A stretch of 64,000 nucleotides of DNA, taken from positions 62,001 to 126,000 of the forward strand of contig NZ_AKIZ01000019.1 of assembly GCF_000282595.1 (NCBI RefSeq), given 5' to 3'. The notes under the pieces were generated by a model that saw only the letters and a list, made by a program, of their open reading frames with translations, ran no database searches and had not been told where the DNA came from. Below are positions 1 through 8,756 of the stretch, piece after piece (positions within the stretch are counted from its first letter, which is position 1; the number at the start of each line of letters is the position of its first letter). Source of the DNA: Phyllobacterium sp. YR531. GTDB lineage: Bacteria > Pseudomonadota > Alphaproteobacteria > Rhizobiales > Rhizobiaceae. The position numbers were made by a program, and so were the translations under genes.

Positions 1-474
1 GGCTGCCGGTTCCAGCAGATGCCGATAATGATCCAGATCGTGGATATCGCCTTCGCTGGCAGCGATCAGCACTATATCCGCATCGGTGCCGTTGGCGGTG
101 CGCTCAAGCGCAAGGCCATCCAACGGCGATGTATCACCATCACGGCTGATGAGCAGGCAACGCGTCGTGTGTTTTGCAGCCGTGGATTCAGCGGCCAAAA
201 TCTGCCATGCCACCTCGCCCGATGTGAGAAACCAGTCCCAGCTTGCCGGATCAAAACCCAGCTTCGCCAGACGCCGGTCGTTTTCGGCAGAACGCTTTCC
301 GGAGTTGGAGAGGATGACAATGCGCGCGCCAGTCTGCTTCAGCGCGGCAAGGGTTGCCGCAGCTTCCGGGTAAGGGCCGCGACCATCGCGGAGCACGCCG
401 AACTGGTCAATCAGAAAGGCATCGAAATACCCTTGAAGGTCACGCAGGCCGGATATGTGTTTTGGGATCTTCAT
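1..474 (-). CDS. HAD-superfamily class IIA hydrolase (TIGR01459-like), partial at left edge
   Basis: Only the N-terminal 158 or so residues are present; the C-terminus lies beyond position 1. The reading frame starts with an ATG at 474 that overlaps the stop of the upstream kinase gene as ATGA. Near residue 20 the protein reads LIDQFGVLRDG, the HAD motif I nucleophile Asp in the form seen in the TIGR01459 branch of class IIA phosphatases, where the usual second Asp is an aromatic residue. It then shows ILSNSGKR, the motif II Ser region. Such enzymes hydrolyse phosphate esters of small metabolites. As last visible gene of the carbohydrate operon it may recycle or detoxify a phosphorylated intermediate; that role is inferred from context only. 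Confidence 0.75.
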   Translation of the reverse strand, partial: MKIPKHISGLRDLQGYFDAFLIDQFGVLRDGRGPYPEAAATLAALKQTGARIVILSNSGKRSAENDRRLAKLGFDPASWDWFLTSGEVAWQILAAESTAAKHTTRCLLISRDGDTSPLDGLALERTANGTDADIVLIAASEGDIHDLDHYRHLLEPAA

Positions 475-1751
475 AAAAGACCTGCCGCTTTCGCACCCAT
501 GATAGCAAGCCGTGCCGTGCCGGATGCAGCTTCCTCGGACAGGACTGACGGCATGGAAACACCAAGCTTACGTGCGCGGATTGCCGACCAGACCTTGTTT
601 TTCGCTCCACCGCCAACGCTTCGGACAGAGCGAAGCTTTGGCGCGCCAAGTTCCGCCAGCCTGCTATAGGCAAGCTGCTCGACATTTGCGATGCCCTCGA
701 AGATTGCCTTCAGAAATTGTGCATCATCATCGGGACGCGGCTGCATGCGCGGCTTCATTGCCGGGTCGTTCTCCGGAAAGCGTTCGCCATCCCTGACCAG
801 TGGATAGTAATCCAGACCTGTATCCGTCTTTGGGTCCATGGCGGAGGATAGTTGTTCGATCCGGCCATTATCAAAATAATGGGCAAGTACGTTGCCGCCC
901 GTGTTGGATGCTCCCCCGGCCAGCCACATATCGCCAATGCGGTGACTGTAGAGCCCGAACTCCGGCGCAAAAAGCGGATGATCCGAGAGCATCTTGACGG
1001 TTAGTGTTGTGCCAAGTGCACTGACGCCATCCCCGGGCTTGTCAGCGCCTGTTGCCAGAAAGGATGCACAGCCATCCGTGGTTCCGGCAACAATGAGAAC
1101 CGACGGGGGGAGATCAAAGGCGGCCGCAGTTTTTGGGGAAATGGTGGATATCGGCACGCCGGCTGGAAGGACATGCGGTAGCATTTCCATATGCGCTCCG
1201 GTATTGCCGATCCATGTGGGCCAGCGCCGGGCCACAGGATCATAACCGGTTTTCAGCGCGTTGTTTTCGTCGGAAACATCGTAAAGGCCGGTGAAATGTC
1301 CCGCCAGCCAATCGGCCTGGTGTATGATATGCGAGACGTTACCGATGCACTGGAAATGCAGAAGCTTGGCGAGGCCGGATGTGGCACCATGGGCGGCACT
1401 GGTGGCTGGCGCATAGGCCGCTACCGCATCAAGAATTGCGCTATCCTCCACCGGGTCATTATACATTAGTGGTTCAGCCAAAGGCTCACCCGAGGAATTG
1501 ACCGGCAGGACAGTCCCGGAAGTGCCGTCTATGCTGATGGCGCGAACCTGTTTGCGATCAATCTGCTCCAGCACCTGCGAAAGTGCCGACTGCACGGCAG
1601 ACCACCAGCCCGCCGGATCACGATGATTTGCCGAGAAGGCGTCAAGGCGTGCTGCACCGCTGGCGCGAATATCGAATGAGCCGGTCATCGCCACGGCACG
1701 TGCGCCGGAGGTGCCAATATCGATCCCGATGAACAGCGCCTCTTTCGTCAT
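471..1751 (-). CDS. FGGY-family carbohydrate kinase, compact form
   Basis: A 426-residue sugar kinase of the FGGY/ASKHA fold. The N-terminal phosphate-binding loop reads GIDIGTSGARAV at residues 9-20. A later AGTTDGCASF segment carries the likely catalytic Asp, and GGGAKNKVW near the C-terminus is the adenosine motif. It is 60-90 residues shorter than typical xylulo-, glycerol- or erythritol kinases. Similarly compact FGGY proteins include D-ribulose kinases, so a pentulose or related ketose is a reasonable guess, not a demonstrated substrate. It overlaps the aldolase gene upstream by ATGA (1748-1751) and the HAD gene downstream the same way, so translation is probably coupled. It is the second kinase of the operon. 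Confidence 0.85.
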   Translation of the reverse strand: MTKEALFIGIDIGTSGARAVAMTGSFDIRASGAARLDAFSANHRDPAGWWSAVQSALSQVLEQIDRKQVRAISIDGTSGTVLPVNSSGEPLAEPLMYNDPVEDSAILDAVAAYAPATSAAHGATSGLAKLLHFQCIGNVSHIIHQADWLAGHFTGLYDVSDENNALKTGYDPVARRWPTWIGNTGAHMEMLPHVLPAGVPISTISPKTAAAFDLPPSVLIVAGTTDGCASFLATGADKPGDGVSALGTTLTVKMLSDHPLFAPEFGLYSHRIGDMWLAGGASNTGGNVLAHYFDNGRIEQLSSAMDPKTDTGLDYYPLVRDGERFPENDPAMKPRMQPRPDDDAQFLKAIFEGIANVEQLAYSRLAELGAPKLRSVRSVGGGAKNKVWSAIRARKLGVSMPSVLSEEAASGTARLAIMGAKAAGLL

Positions 1752-2797
1752 TGCAATGCCTGCCCTGCGCGGTTGAGTGTCTGCCGATATTTCTCGGCGT
1801 CCCAGCCAAGCAGCTCGGCATTCTCCTCATCTGTCAGATAATTAAGGCGCGTGCCTTGCGGAATGCGGGAGGTCACGTCCGCAAGGCAACGCGCCATGGC
1901 AAGTGCACCTGATGTTGCTTCTTTCAACACCAGAACACCCTTGCCGGGGAACAGGATGGCGGGCGGCAGCGCCATGCCGTCTTCCAGTTTTTCTTCGATT
2001 GTCAGGGCAGTATCCAAAGGCGCTGCAATGACCGAGCCCTTGCCGAGAAAAATGACATGATCCGGGTACAGACTTCCGCCCGCTGCGATGCGGCAACTGG
2101 CAAGATCGGTCGCTACCCTGTGGATCGCAACATCATCCGGAAGTTTATACTGGCTGTTGACTGCAAGCCGCTGCAGCGCGGCAATATCCGTGACTGGCGC
2201 TTGACGCGGAGCAATCGAAAGAAGTTTCGAAATCTGAGCCAGCAACGCTTCCGCTTCATCGACAGTTTCCGCCGCAACAGCAAGCCCATGGTTGCCAAGA
2301 ACAAGCACTGACGTGTCATCTTCGAGACGTTCCGCTATGGCTCGGGCCAGTGGCAGTCCGGGACGGGCATAGGGCACGAAGGCGTGGGGAATATCGCCAA
2401 GACGTGAGGCAACCAGCGCTGCTGCATCTGTCTGAACGGCGAGCGCGATGGTCTCGACACAATGGACATGCACAACCACTTTTTGCGGCATCAGTGCATG
2501 GACGGTGGTTTCGATCGAAGGGCGCAAACCGGAGGGATTGCTTTCAGCAATCACATAGTCCTGCGCTTTTTCGGCGGAAGGGTCAAAACGCGCCAGTGCG
2601 TCAAGCAGAGGATCAAGCGCGACCGGCACCATGATGTCGGCGTTGCGGGCATTTTTCAGCCAGAGCCCGGATGCCTTGATCCACAGCGTGCCACCCTCCT
2701 TGATGGAGGTATTGCCACCGGCCGCCTGCACCAGAGCCGGGTCGGCACCGATGCGGGCAGAAAGATCGAGAAGGGCTTCGAACTCTGCGCTTCTCAT
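1748..2797 (-). CDS. Class II aldolase/adducin-family protein (long form)
   Basis: A 349-residue class II aldolase domain protein when started at the ATG at 2797, which overlaps the stop of the upstream dehydrogenase gene as ATGA. A longer in-frame reading to 2911 lies inside that gene and is rejected. AAGGNTSIKE at residues 25-34 is the phosphate/loop motif of the family. E96, the HVH pair H110/H112 and H170 in LGNHGL fit the catalytic Glu and three metal-ligand His of class II aldolases. It resembles the aldolase half of the bifunctional rhamnulose-1-phosphate aldolase/dehydrogenases but lacks the dehydrogenase half. Probable role: retro-aldol cleavage or epimerisation of a phosphorylated ketose. 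Substrate unknown. Confidence 0.82.
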   Translation of the reverse strand: MRSAEFEALLDLSARIGADPALVQAAGGNTSIKEGGTLWIKASGLWLKNARNADIMVPVALDPLLDALARFDPSAEKAQDYVIAESNPSGLRPSIETTVHALMPQKVVVHVHCVETIALAVQTDAAALVASRLGDIPHAFVPYARPGLPLARAIAERLEDDTSVLVLGNHGLAVAAETVDEAEALLAQISKLLSIAPRQAPVTDIAALQRLAVNSQYKLPDDVAIHRVATDLASCRIAAGGSLYPDHVIFLGKGSVIAAPLDTALTIEEKLEDGMALPPAILFPGKGVLVLKEATSGALAMARCLADVTSRIPQGTRLNYLTDEENAELLGWDAEKYRQTLNRAGQALQ

Positions 2798-4308
2798 GCC
2801 GCCACCTGCTGACGTGTCCACCAATTGATGAAACTTTGCCGCTGCTCCTCGGTCATGTGCAGACCGTGCTTCGTGCGTCGCTCCAGAATATCCTGAGGTT
2901 GAAGCGCCCATTCGGTGTCACGGAGAAATTGCGCTTCGCGTTCGTACAGCAGTTTGCTGAAGGCAGCGCCAAGGTCGGCGAGCGATTGTGCAGAGCCAAG
3001 TAAGTCGTGCATGCGGGTGCCATAAAGCCGGGCATAGTGTTTGGCGAGATCAAAAGGCAGCCATGGATATCTGGCCCGCACATCGCCGAGAAACTGTTCG
3101 AAATCCGCATTGGCCATATCACCGCCAGGAAGATGCGACTTTGCTGTCCAGCCCGGGCGCATATCCGGAAAAAAGGTTTTCAGGCGATCAAGCGCATGTT
3201 CGGAAAGCTTGCGGAATGTGGTGATCTTACCGCCGAAAACCGAAAGCAGCGGCGCCTTGTCATTCTCAGCATCAACCTCAAAAATATAATCGCGGGTGAC
3301 GGCACTGGGGTTTTCCGCACTATCATCATAGAGAGGTCGCACGCCGGAAAAGCTGTGCACTATGTCGCTGGCAACGAGTTGCTGCTTGAAGTAGCGATTT
3401 ACGGATTTCAGCAGATAATCGATTTCATTGCTGTCCGCGGCGACATCTTCGGGGCGACCATCATAAGGAATGTCAGTTGTGCCAATCAGAGCCAGATCAT
3501 TTTCATAAGGGTTGATGAAGATCACACGCTTGTCCGGATTCTGCACCAGATAAGCCTGCCTCCCCTCCCAGAATTTGGGCACGATAATATGGCTGCCTTT
3601 GACCAGCCGGACGCTGCGGCTGGAATTCATGCCCGCCACGCGGCGGATAATATCATTGACCCATGGACCGGCAGTGTTGACCACACAGCGGGCTTTGACA
3701 ATTGTCTTTGCTCCGGAAATCGTATCGGTCATTTCCACTACCCAGAGCCCCGCTTCGCGTCGGATGGAACTGCATGCAGTGCGCGTGTGGATTTCAGCGC
3801 CACGACTGGCAGCGTCAAGGGCGTTCAAAAGCACAAGCCGCGCATCATCCACCCAACAATCGGAATATTCAAACGCCTTGCCATACTCATCTTTTAGCGG
3901 TGCACCTTCCGGTGCCCTCTTCAAGTTCAGTGTGCGTGTACCCGGCAAACGTTTGCGCCCGCCAAGATTGTCGTAGAGAAACAGGCCAAGACGAACGAGC
4001 CAAGCCGGGCGGTCCGCCGGATTATGCGGAAGGACAAAACGCATCGGCCATATGATATGCGGTGCGGATTCCAGCAGCACTTCGCGCTCAATCAGAGCCT
4101 CGCGAACCAGCCGAAATTCGTAATATTCGAGATAGCGAAGGCCACCATGGACAAGCTTGCCGGAACGCGAACTCGTGCCCTGCGCCAAGTCATCCTTTTC
4201 GCACAGGATCACCGACAGTCCGCGTCCTGCTGCATCGCGGGCTATGCCAGCGCCATTGACGCCACCACCGATAATAAAGAGGTCAAATATGCATGTTTCT
4301 GCGTTCAA
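2794..4308 (-). CDS. FAD-dependent glycerol-3-phosphate-type dehydrogenase (GlpD/EryB-like)
   Basis: A 504-residue flavoprotein of the GlpD family. The FAD Rossmann motif GGGVNGAG is at residues 14-21, followed by GTSSRSGKLVHGGLRYLE, the conserved GlpD signature, and a VNTAGPWV motif. The C-terminal domain ends in WWTRQQ. The family oxidises sn-glycerol-3-phosphate or, in EryB, erythritol phosphate, passing electrons to quinone at the membrane. Here it sits between two aldolase genes and downstream of an EryA-like kinase, so it probably oxidises a phosphorylated polyol to a ketose phosphate. The best start is a TTG at 4308 overlapping the aldolase stop as TTGA, because no in-frame ATG precedes the FAD motif. 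Confidence 0.85.
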   Translation of the reverse strand: MNAETCIFDLFIIGGGVNGAGIARDAAGRGLSVILCEKDDLAQGTSSRSGKLVHGGLRYLEYYEFRLVREALIEREVLLESAPHIIWPMRFVLPHNPADRPAWLVRLGLFLYDNLGGRKRLPGTRTLNLKRAPEGAPLKDEYGKAFEYSDCWVDDARLVLLNALDAASRGAEIHTRTACSSIRREAGLWVVEMTDTISGAKTIVKARCVVNTAGPWVNDIIRRVAGMNSSRSVRLVKGSHIIVPKFWEGRQAYLVQNPDKRVIFINPYENDLALIGTTDIPYDGRPEDVAADSNEIDYLLKSVNRYFKQQLVASDIVHSFSGVRPLYDDSAENPSAVTRDYIFEVDAENDKAPLLSVFGGKITTFRKLSEHALDRLKTFFPDMRPGWTAKSHLPGGDMANADFEQFLGDVRARYPWLPFDLAKHYARLYGTRMHDLLGSAQSLADLGAAFSKLLYEREAQFLRDTEWALQPQDILERRTKHGLHMTEEQRQSFINWWTRQQVAA

Positions 4309-4979
4309 TGTTTTGCCTCCTGCTGTGCAGGCTTGTCCTGAAGGCCGTAGCTGGCAAAGCCACGGCGGACGCCTTCAATTTCTTCGGGCGGCAGAACAAC
4401 CGCTCCACCCAAAAGCAGCGCATGATAATATTGCTTGGCAATTGTTTCCAACTCGACAGCTGCCCACATGGCTTTTTCCAGGCTTCCGCCCGTTGCAATC
4501 ATGCCATGATTGGCCATGAGGCAGGCCGTGCGATCTTTCAATGCCTTCAACACATTGTCGGAAAGCTCTTTGGTACCGTAGCGCGCATAATCACATAAGC
4601 GCACATCATTGCCGCCAAATGCGGCGACCATGTAATGACAGGCCGGAATGGACTTGTGAGCAATGGCAAGGATCGTCGAGAAAGTCGCATGGGTGTGGAC
4701 CACAGCATTTATTTCCGGACGCGTCCGCAGAATATCCAGATGAAACCGCCATTCAGTGGAAGGTTTTTTTGGGCCTTCCCATGAGCCATATTCGCCATCG
4801 AGCGGCATTGAGGCAATCATGTCCGGCGTCATTTCGTCATAGGGCACTGCTGACGGTGTGATGAGCATGCGGTTTTCAAAACGCACGCTGATGTTTCCTG
4901 ATGTACCCTGATTGATGCCCGAAGCATTCATCTGACGGCAGTGATCGATAATCGATTGTCTAAGCTCAAGTTCTGGCAT
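4305..4979 (-). CDS. Class II aldolase, L-fuculose-phosphate aldolase-like
   Basis: A 224-residue aldolase of FucA length and layout. E76, H95, H97 (in VHTHATFS) and H158 (in ANHGMI) correspond to the catalytic Glu73 and zinc ligands His92, His94 and His155 of E. coli FucA with a constant offset of three. QGTSGNIS at 24-31 is the phosphate-binding loop. The family cleaves ketose-1-phosphates to DHAP plus an aldehyde. All catalytic residues are present, so activity is expected, but the substrate cannot be read from sequence. A GAGG Shine-Dalgarno precedes the ATG, 10 bases after the dehydrogenase stop at 4990. It overlaps the GlpD-like gene downstream by four bases. Confidence 0.85.
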   Translation of the reverse strand: MPELELRQSIIDHCRQMNASGINQGTSGNISVRFENRMLITPSAVPYDEMTPDMIASMPLDGEYGSWEGPKKPSTEWRFHLDILRTRPEINAVVHTHATFSTILAIAHKSIPACHYMVAAFGGNDVRLCDYARYGTKELSDNVLKALKDRTACLMANHGMIATGGSLEKAMWAAVELETIAKQYYHALLLGGAVVLPPEEIEGVRRGFASYGLQDKPAQQEAKH

Positions 4980-4989
4980 GATGGCGGCC

Positions 4990-6030
4990 TCAGCAGGGAT
5001 TGACCGGCGGCAAGCCGGCTATATAGCGGCGCACTTCTTCGGCAGCCATCTCAGCGGCATAGGTGACAGTGCGCACTGATGCTCCAGCGATATGCGGCGT
5101 GAGCGTTACATTCGGCAATTGCAGAAGTGGCCAGTCAGCTGGCACGGGTTCAACCGCGAAGGTTTCGAGCATGGCACTGCCGAGATGACCATTGGTCAGC
5201 GCTTCGTAAAGTGCATCATAATCAACCAAGGGGCCACGCGCCGTGTTCACGAAAATGGCACCCTGCTTCATCTTGGCAAACGCCTCGGCATTCATGATGC
5301 CCTTGGTTTCGTCCGTCACGCGCGGATGCAGCGTAACCACATCGGAGCGTGACAAAAGATGATCGAAAGCCACCAATTCGACACCTGCGTTACGGTCGTC
5401 AGCCGAGAGCTGCACATAGGGATCGTAAACAATGACCTTCGTGCCAAAAGCCCGAAGCAGGCGCACCACTTTTGCGCCTATATTGCCATAACCGACAACG
5501 CCGACTGTCATCTCGGAAAGCTCGCGGCCTGTTTTGTCGGCACGGTACAGCTCGCCGCGCCATTCACCCTTGCGCAAGGACTCATGACCGCTGCGGATAA
5601 GGCGTGTTTCAGCCAGAATGGCACCGAGCGTAAACTCGGCAACCGCGCTGGCATTGCGGCCGGGCGTATTGACGACAAGCACACCGGCATTGCGCGCCGC
5701 CTTCATGTCAATATTCACCGGACCGCCACGGGAAACAGCAACGAATTTCAAGGCAGGCAGGCGTTCGAGCATGCCTGCAGACATCGGGGCAAGCTGGGTA
5801 ATGAAAAGCTCGGCATCTCCTATAAACTCGACAATCTCGTCCGGGTCACCAAGATATTCCTTCAGGCCATCCATGCCCTTGACCGCATAGCCGTGCTCCA
5901 TCGGCATATCCGGCCAGGGTTGCTGCAGCGTGCGGATATCATGCTCGTCGCCACATAGCTCCACGATCTTTTCCTGAAACACTTCCGGGAGCATGAACCG
6001 ATCGCCGATGATGGCTATTTTTTTGGTCAT
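4990..6030 (-). CDS. NAD-dependent D-2-hydroxyacid dehydrogenase
   Basis: A 346-residue member of the D-isomer-specific 2-hydroxyacid dehydrogenases (phosphoglycerate dehydrogenase-like). The NAD motif GYGNIG is at 180-185 with D203 ending the second strand (VYDPY), which favours NAD over NADP. R265 (NTARGPLVD), E294 and H313 (TPHIAGAS) form the catalytic set. There is no C-terminal ACT regulatory domain, so it is not a standard SerA. In this operon it may interconvert a 2-oxo acid or lactaldehyde-derived acid produced after aldol cleavage, or act on a phosphorylated aldonate. An AGGAAAAT element precedes the ATG, 48 bases after the kinase stop. Confidence 0.85.
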   Translation of the reverse strand: MTKKIAIIGDRFMLPEVFQEKIVELCGDEHDIRTLQQPWPDMPMEHGYAVKGMDGLKEYLGDPDEIVEFIGDAELFITQLAPMSAGMLERLPALKFVAVSRGGPVNIDMKAARNAGVLVVNTPGRNASAVAEFTLGAILAETRLIRSGHESLRKGEWRGELYRADKTGRELSEMTVGVVGYGNIGAKVVRLLRAFGTKVIVYDPYVQLSADDRNAGVELVAFDHLLSRSDVVTLHPRVTDETKGIMNAEAFAKMKQGAIFVNTARGPLVDYDALYEALTNGHLGSAMLETFAVEPVPADWPLLQLPNVTLTPHIAGASVRTVTYAAEMAAEEVRRYIAGLPPVNPC

Positions 6031-6078
6031 TGCAATTTTCCTATTCGTCGCTTGCCGCTATTATCGGGCTGGCGTATT

Positions 6079-7632
6079 TCATTTTTCCGGCGTTGCCATG
6101 GTGTGCCACGTATCCTGCAAAGCCAGCCTTGACTGGCGATAGGCCGGAAAGGCTTCTTCATAGATCGCGGATAGTTCCACATCGATGGGTTCAGGCGTAC
6201 GCTGGGAGGGCGTTACCCAATCCTTCACGCAGTCGGCCATGGAGCCATAGATTCCTAGAGAAACAGCTGCGATCATGGCTGTGCCAGCTGCTCCAGCCTC
6301 TTCACGTTCGCTGGTCTGGATAGAAGCACCCAAGGCACCGCCCAGTATCTTACGCAATGAAGCGCTCCGGGCCGCGCCACCTGTTACTCGGACACGTTCT
6401 GGCAAAGGTCCCATAGCGGCATAACAATCGCGGGCGGCGAGTGCCAGGCCGTCAAAAACTGCACGGGCCATATCGCCAAATCCATGGCTGGTTGAAAGCC
6501 CGATGAACGAGGCGCGAGCCGTTGCATCAACGAACGGGCCCCGCTCTCCCGCGTCGGAAATATAAGGGTGGTAAATCACCGAAGCCGCCTTGGCTTCAGA
6601 AAGCCAAGTGTCCATATGGGCGAGCAGTTCCGGCTTGGATTTTTCCACACCGATGCTTTTGAACAGATTACCCGCAACCGACAATATCCAGTCAATGTTC
6701 AGGGTCGCAGCCATGTTGGACTGCATCTGCGCATAGACGCCGGGAATTGGCATGCACATGGTATAGCCCGTCAGATCGCGATTAAGCTCCACATCATCCG
6801 GGCTGCTTGCCAGACGCATATGCATACCGGTCGAACCGATAATCGAACAACCTGTGCTTGTCCCGGGTTCGTATAACCCGGCACCAAGTGCGGTGCAGGC
6901 GACATCTACATAACCGAGAACGACGGGCGTGCCTTCAAGCAATCCGGTCAGCCGCGCGGCGTCCATGTCCAGCTTGTGATGGGTGGTCGCGCCATCGACG
7001 ATTTCAGGCAGCAGGTATTTGAGTTTTTCCAACCCGAGAAACTCAATCACACTGTCCGAATAGCTGCGGGTACGGAAATCGCCAAAAGTAAAAACCGCTT
7101 CCGATGGATCGGTGGCCCGCTTGCCGGTAAGCTTGAAATAGAGCCAGTCCTTGCAATGAAAGGACGTGGTTGCGCCGGAGTAAAGTTCCGGAGCCTCATC
7201 CATCATCCAGCGCAGTTGCGAACCTTGCTGGCATGCAGCCAGACCACTGCCTGTATGGGTGAAGCGGCCAAGATCGCCACGATCTTTACGCAGATTGTCG
7301 ACCGTATCGCCCGCACGGGCATCAAGCCATAGCCAGCCCTTGCCCACGGCCTCACCATTCCTGTCTATCATCCACGTGCCATCGCCCTGCCCTGTCACGG
7401 AGACGGCCACAGTGCGGCCAGCAAGGTTTTCGACTTTTGCGGCGAGATCGATCAGCGTCTTTGCGGTATCCGCCCAGGTACGGGCAAGATCCTGCACGGC
7501 CCCTGCCCGCCCAACAGTTTCATAGTTGTTCGGTGTTGAGGCCACGGCAATCTGGCGACCGGACAGGTCAAAAGCCACCGACTTGATGATGGAAGTGCCA
7601 GCGTCGATCCCTATGAGGATATCGCGTGTCAT
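6079..7632 (-). CDS. FGGY-family carbohydrate kinase, EryA (erythritol kinase)-like
   Basis: A 517-residue full-length FGGY kinase. It shows ILIGIDAGTSIIKSVAFDL at the N-terminus, VTGQGDGTW, LGYVDVACTALGAG with the likely catalytic Asp, and VTGGAARS near residue 425. The N-terminus and several internal blocks resemble Brucella erythritol kinase EryA, but I cannot assign erythritol as substrate. This locus has no EryC-type isomerase gene. The ATG at 7632 overlaps the upstream ATPase stop (TGATG); a GTG at 7635 in frame is an alternative giving one more residue. It probably performs the first phosphorylation of the imported substrate. Confidence 0.85.
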   Translation of the reverse strand: MTRDILIGIDAGTSIIKSVAFDLSGRQIAVASTPNNYETVGRAGAVQDLARTWADTAKTLIDLAAKVENLAGRTVAVSVTGQGDGTWMIDRNGEAVGKGWLWLDARAGDTVDNLRKDRGDLGRFTHTGSGLAACQQGSQLRWMMDEAPELYSGATTSFHCKDWLYFKLTGKRATDPSEAVFTFGDFRTRSYSDSVIEFLGLEKLKYLLPEIVDGATTHHKLDMDAARLTGLLEGTPVVLGYVDVACTALGAGLYEPGTSTGCSIIGSTGMHMRLASSPDDVELNRDLTGYTMCMPIPGVYAQMQSNMAATLNIDWILSVAGNLFKSIGVEKSKPELLAHMDTWLSEAKAASVIYHPYISDAGERGPFVDATARASFIGLSTSHGFGDMARAVFDGLALAARDCYAAMGPLPERVRVTGGAARSASLRKILGGALGASIQTSEREEAGAAGTAMIAAVSLGIYGSMADCVKDWVTPSQRTPEPIDVELSAIYEEAFPAYRQSRLALQDTWHTMATPEK

Positions 7633-8756
7633 CACGCAAGCTCCTGACCATGGCTGACAGCGACGCCGGTTTCGCCATTGAATACATGCAGGCTGGCAGG
7701 ATCGAGGCGAACGGCAATCGTATCGCCAATAGCCACATCAGTCCGGTCGTGCTCAACCAGAACCAGCGAACCACCCGCAAAATCTGCAGCAATATGCGTC
7801 TGATCGCCGAGCCATTGATTGACCGAGACCCGCGCATTGACGCCGCCCTCGCTGCGACGGACCGCATAGGGACGAATGCCGACAACAACCTTTTGATGCT
7901 TGTTCAGCTCTGCCCGAACAGCAGGTGAGAAATCGGAGGCCGCATATTCAAGCTTCACGCCCTGATTGAGACCGAAAGCTATTGCACTCTCGCTTGCGGA
8001 AACGGTCGCCTCGAAGACGTTCATTGGCGGTTCGCCAACGAATGTACCGGTAAACAGATTGGCCGGACGCTCCTTGATCATCTGCGGCGTGTCGAATTGC
8101 TGCAACTGACCGCCTTCCATGACAGCAATGCGATCTGCAAGCGCGTTCGCTTCGGTCTGGTCATGAGTCACCAGGATGGCGGTAAGCCCACGCTCCTTGA
8201 TGTAGTGCTTGATACGACCACGCAGCACCGCCCGCAATTGCGGCTCAAGCTGCCCCATCGGCTCATCCAGTAAATGCAGGTCGGCATCGCGAATAAGAGC
8301 GCGACCTAGCGAAGCGCGCTGCTGCTGCCCACCGGAAATTGAACTCGGGTAGCGGCCGAGAATATCTTCAATCTCCAGAAGCTTGGCGATATAGGCGACT
8401 TTTTCCTCGACTACGGATTGTGAGAGCCTGGAGGATTTCAGCGCGAAGGCGATGTTTTCCTTCACCGTCAAAGGCGGATAAAGCGAGTATCCCTCAAAGG
8501 CCATGGCGACATTTCGCTTTACCGGCGCGAAGGTTTGCACCTCGCGGCCTTTCAGCGAGATCGTACCGCGCGATACAGCTTCAAAGCCCGCCACCATCCG
8601 TAGCGTCGATGTCTTGCCACAGCCGGACGAACCGAGCAGCGCGATGATTTCGCCCTTCTTCACATCCATGCTGACGTTGCGGACCGCGTGGACACCATGG
8701 TCGATAGGTCCATAAAACTTGTCGACGTTTTTGATCAACAGAGCAGTGTCACTCAT
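7632..8756 (-). CDS. ABC transporter ATP-binding protein (catalytically complete partner)
   Basis: A 374-residue ATPase of the MalK/UgpC class with a C-terminal TOBE/OB regulatory region. Walker A GSSGCGKT is at 42-49, signature ISGGQ at 140-144, Walker B HLLDEP with catalytic E165, and H-loop H198 (LVTHDQ). The Q-loop residue is Glu (E88 in AFEGYSLYP) instead of Gln. It is the second of two adjacent ATPase genes. A pair of distinct ATPases with two permeases and a binding protein is the layout of the rhizobial GlpSTPQV glycerol transporter, so a polyol substrate is plausible. Start and stop overlap both neighbours as ATGA or TGATG. Confidence 0.88.
   Translation of the reverse strand: MSDTALLIKNVDKFYGPIDHGVHAVRNVSMDVKKGEIIALLGSSGCGKTSTLRMVAGFEAVSRGTISLKGREVQTFAPVKRNVAMAFEGYSLYPPLTVKENIAFALKSSRLSQSVVEEKVAYIAKLLEIEDILGRYPSSISGGQQQRASLGRALIRDADLHLLDEPMGQLEPQLRAVLRGRIKHYIKERGLTAILVTHDQTEANALADRIAVMEGGQLQQFDTPQMIKERPANLFTGTFVGEPPMNVFEATVSASESAIAFGLNQGVKLEYAASDFSPAVRAELNKHQKVVVGIRPYAVRRSEGGVNARVSVNQWLGDQTHIAADFAGGSLVLVEHDRTDVAIGDTIAVRLDPASLHVFNGETGVAVSHGQELA

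Noticed and set aside
2797-2911. Longer N-terminus for the aldolase gene starting at 2911
   Set aside because: It would run 115 bases into the GlpD-like gene and carries no family similarity; the ATG at 2797 overlaps the GlpD stop as ATGA.
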